Shown here: one piece after another, positions 5,469 to 5,898 of the stretch | Position numbering within the stretch: position 1 is the stretch's first letter | How the letters are laid out: the number at the start of each line of letters is the position of its first letter | Origin: NVQY01 sp047639325 | GTDB taxonomy: Bacteria > Pseudomonadota > Alphaproteobacteria > Rhodobacterales > Rhodobacteraceae | Direction of reading: 5' to 3' | Length of the DNA stretch: 5,898 nucleotides | Assembly (NCBI GenBank): GCA_047639325.1 | Contig: JBLINN010000270.1 | Span: 1-5,898, forward strand | Position numbers and translations under genes: made by a program | Notes under the pieces: model-generated | Databases searched by the model: none | Seen by the model: the letters and a program-made list of their open reading frames with translations, nothing else | What the model was told of the DNA's origin: nothing

Positions 5469-5898
5469 CTACTTCTTTTTAGCTATTCCAGCGAACTGCC
5501 AATAGAAACATTTTGACGGTGTATAGCCGAGGATGGGATCAAAGCGAGTGAGTATAGATCTCACCGGTCCGAAACGAAAGAATGCCGACAAAATATTCGA
5601 AATCCTAAACCACTTAGTCTCTTTCAGATCAAAATACGATCTCATCAGTCGCAAATCAGAAAATGTAAACGGGCGTTCATCAACTGTTCGCGCAGTGGGC
5701 GCGGCTGCTCGATACAGTTGAAATAAGGGGTTTGTCCCCACGGGTTCTCGAAAAACAAGTGAGCCGCCGGCCTTCAAAATTCGCGAAACCTCCGAGAAAA
5801 CTTTTTTCAAGTCCAAATGATGAAGCAAAGAGCTTAAACTCAAGTTTCCAGTGCAACACCCGCGGCCCAAGGGGCATAGGATGTTGCGATGGACAGAC
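5469..5898 (-). CDS. Class I SAM-dependent methyltransferase, 5'-partial (runs off the right edge)
   Basis: The minus frame is open from the right edge to a TAG at 5469-5471 (about 142 codons visible). From SSLLHHLDL it reads as the C-terminal half of a Methyltransf_11-type methyltransferase: LHHLDLKKVFSEVSRILKA with GGSLVFREP is the post-II/motif III strand-helix-strand. GTNPLFQLYRAAAPTARTVD and ERPFTFSDLRLMRSYFD form the lid common in this group. The C-terminus (FYWQFAGIAKKK) is complete. Just upstream of SSLLHHLDL the reading is GRGCCTGNLSL, which looks like a worn SAM motif I (GxGxGTGN). Normally 40-60 residues separate these two motifs, so there may be an internal deletion, or the apparent match may be chance. 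The region is clearly AT-richer than the rest of the window. Its stop lies one base from the proposed IS end. Substrate unknown; genes like this are often found in polysaccharide or secondary-metabolite clusters (inference). Confidence 0.8.
   Translation of the reverse strand, partial: SVHRNILCPLGRGCCTGNLSLSSLLHHLDLKKVFSEVSRILKAGGSLVFREPVGTNPLFQLYRAAAPTARTVDERPFTFSDLRLMRSYFDLKETKWFRISNILSAFFRFGPVRSILTRFDPILGYTPSKCFYWQFAGIAKKK

Noticed and set aside
1..5898. CRISPR arrays, tRNA or rRNA genes, toxin-antitoxin pairs, defence islands
   Set aside because: No regularly spaced repeats, tRNA cloverleaf-like sequence or recognisable system genes were seen on reading both strands by eye.

Overview
The window looks like chromosomal DNA of an alphaproteobacterium, most likely of the Rhodobacterales (Roseobacter/Rhodobacter group). 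The basis is GC-rich protein-coding DNA and the style of the proteins (four-EF-hand secreted protein, DUF938 methyltransferase, HlyD adaptor, MATE exporter, IS5-family transposase). The taxonomic call is from pattern recognition, not from a search.

Layout. Positions 1-236 hold no gene I can establish: at most the 3' end of something entering from the left, then a long imperfect inverted repeat (182-233). Three minus-strand genes follow, read from right to left: a DUF938/METTL26-type methyltransferase (1858-1202), an AhpD-like carboxymuconolactone decarboxylase family protein with a CxxC active site (1109-771), and an exported calcium-binding EF-hand protein (683-237). The gaps between them are 97 and 87 bases, so they may or may not share a transcript. 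A divergent intergenic region (1859-2067) with a plausible promoter leads to a tight plus-strand pair: a small two-helix inner-membrane protein of DUF3302/YiaW type (2068-2499) and a HlyD/EmrA-type membrane-fusion adaptor (2502-3737). This resembles the yiaV-yiaW and yibH-yibI pairs of enterobacteria, and no pump gene is attached.

The right third is decayed and rearranged. A MATE-family multidrug exporter on the minus strand (4919-3746) converges on the HlyD gene but is a pseudogene. It has two single-base frameshifts, each in a homopolymer, and its first ~50-60 codons are missing. At 4916-4920 it is fused head-to-head to the C-terminal half of an IS5-family transposase (4920-5306), which has also lost its 5' half, so one deletion junction truncates both genes. 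The IS remnant appears to run to about 5467. Right against it lies the 3' end of a class I SAM-dependent methyltransferase gene (minus strand, running off the right edge). This gene is clearly AT-richer than the rest and probably came by horizontal transfer.

I find no CRISPR array, RNA gene or convincing new defence or mobile system. The most informative part is the scar at 3746-5898: exporter decay, an IS remnant and a foreign-composition gene side by side.
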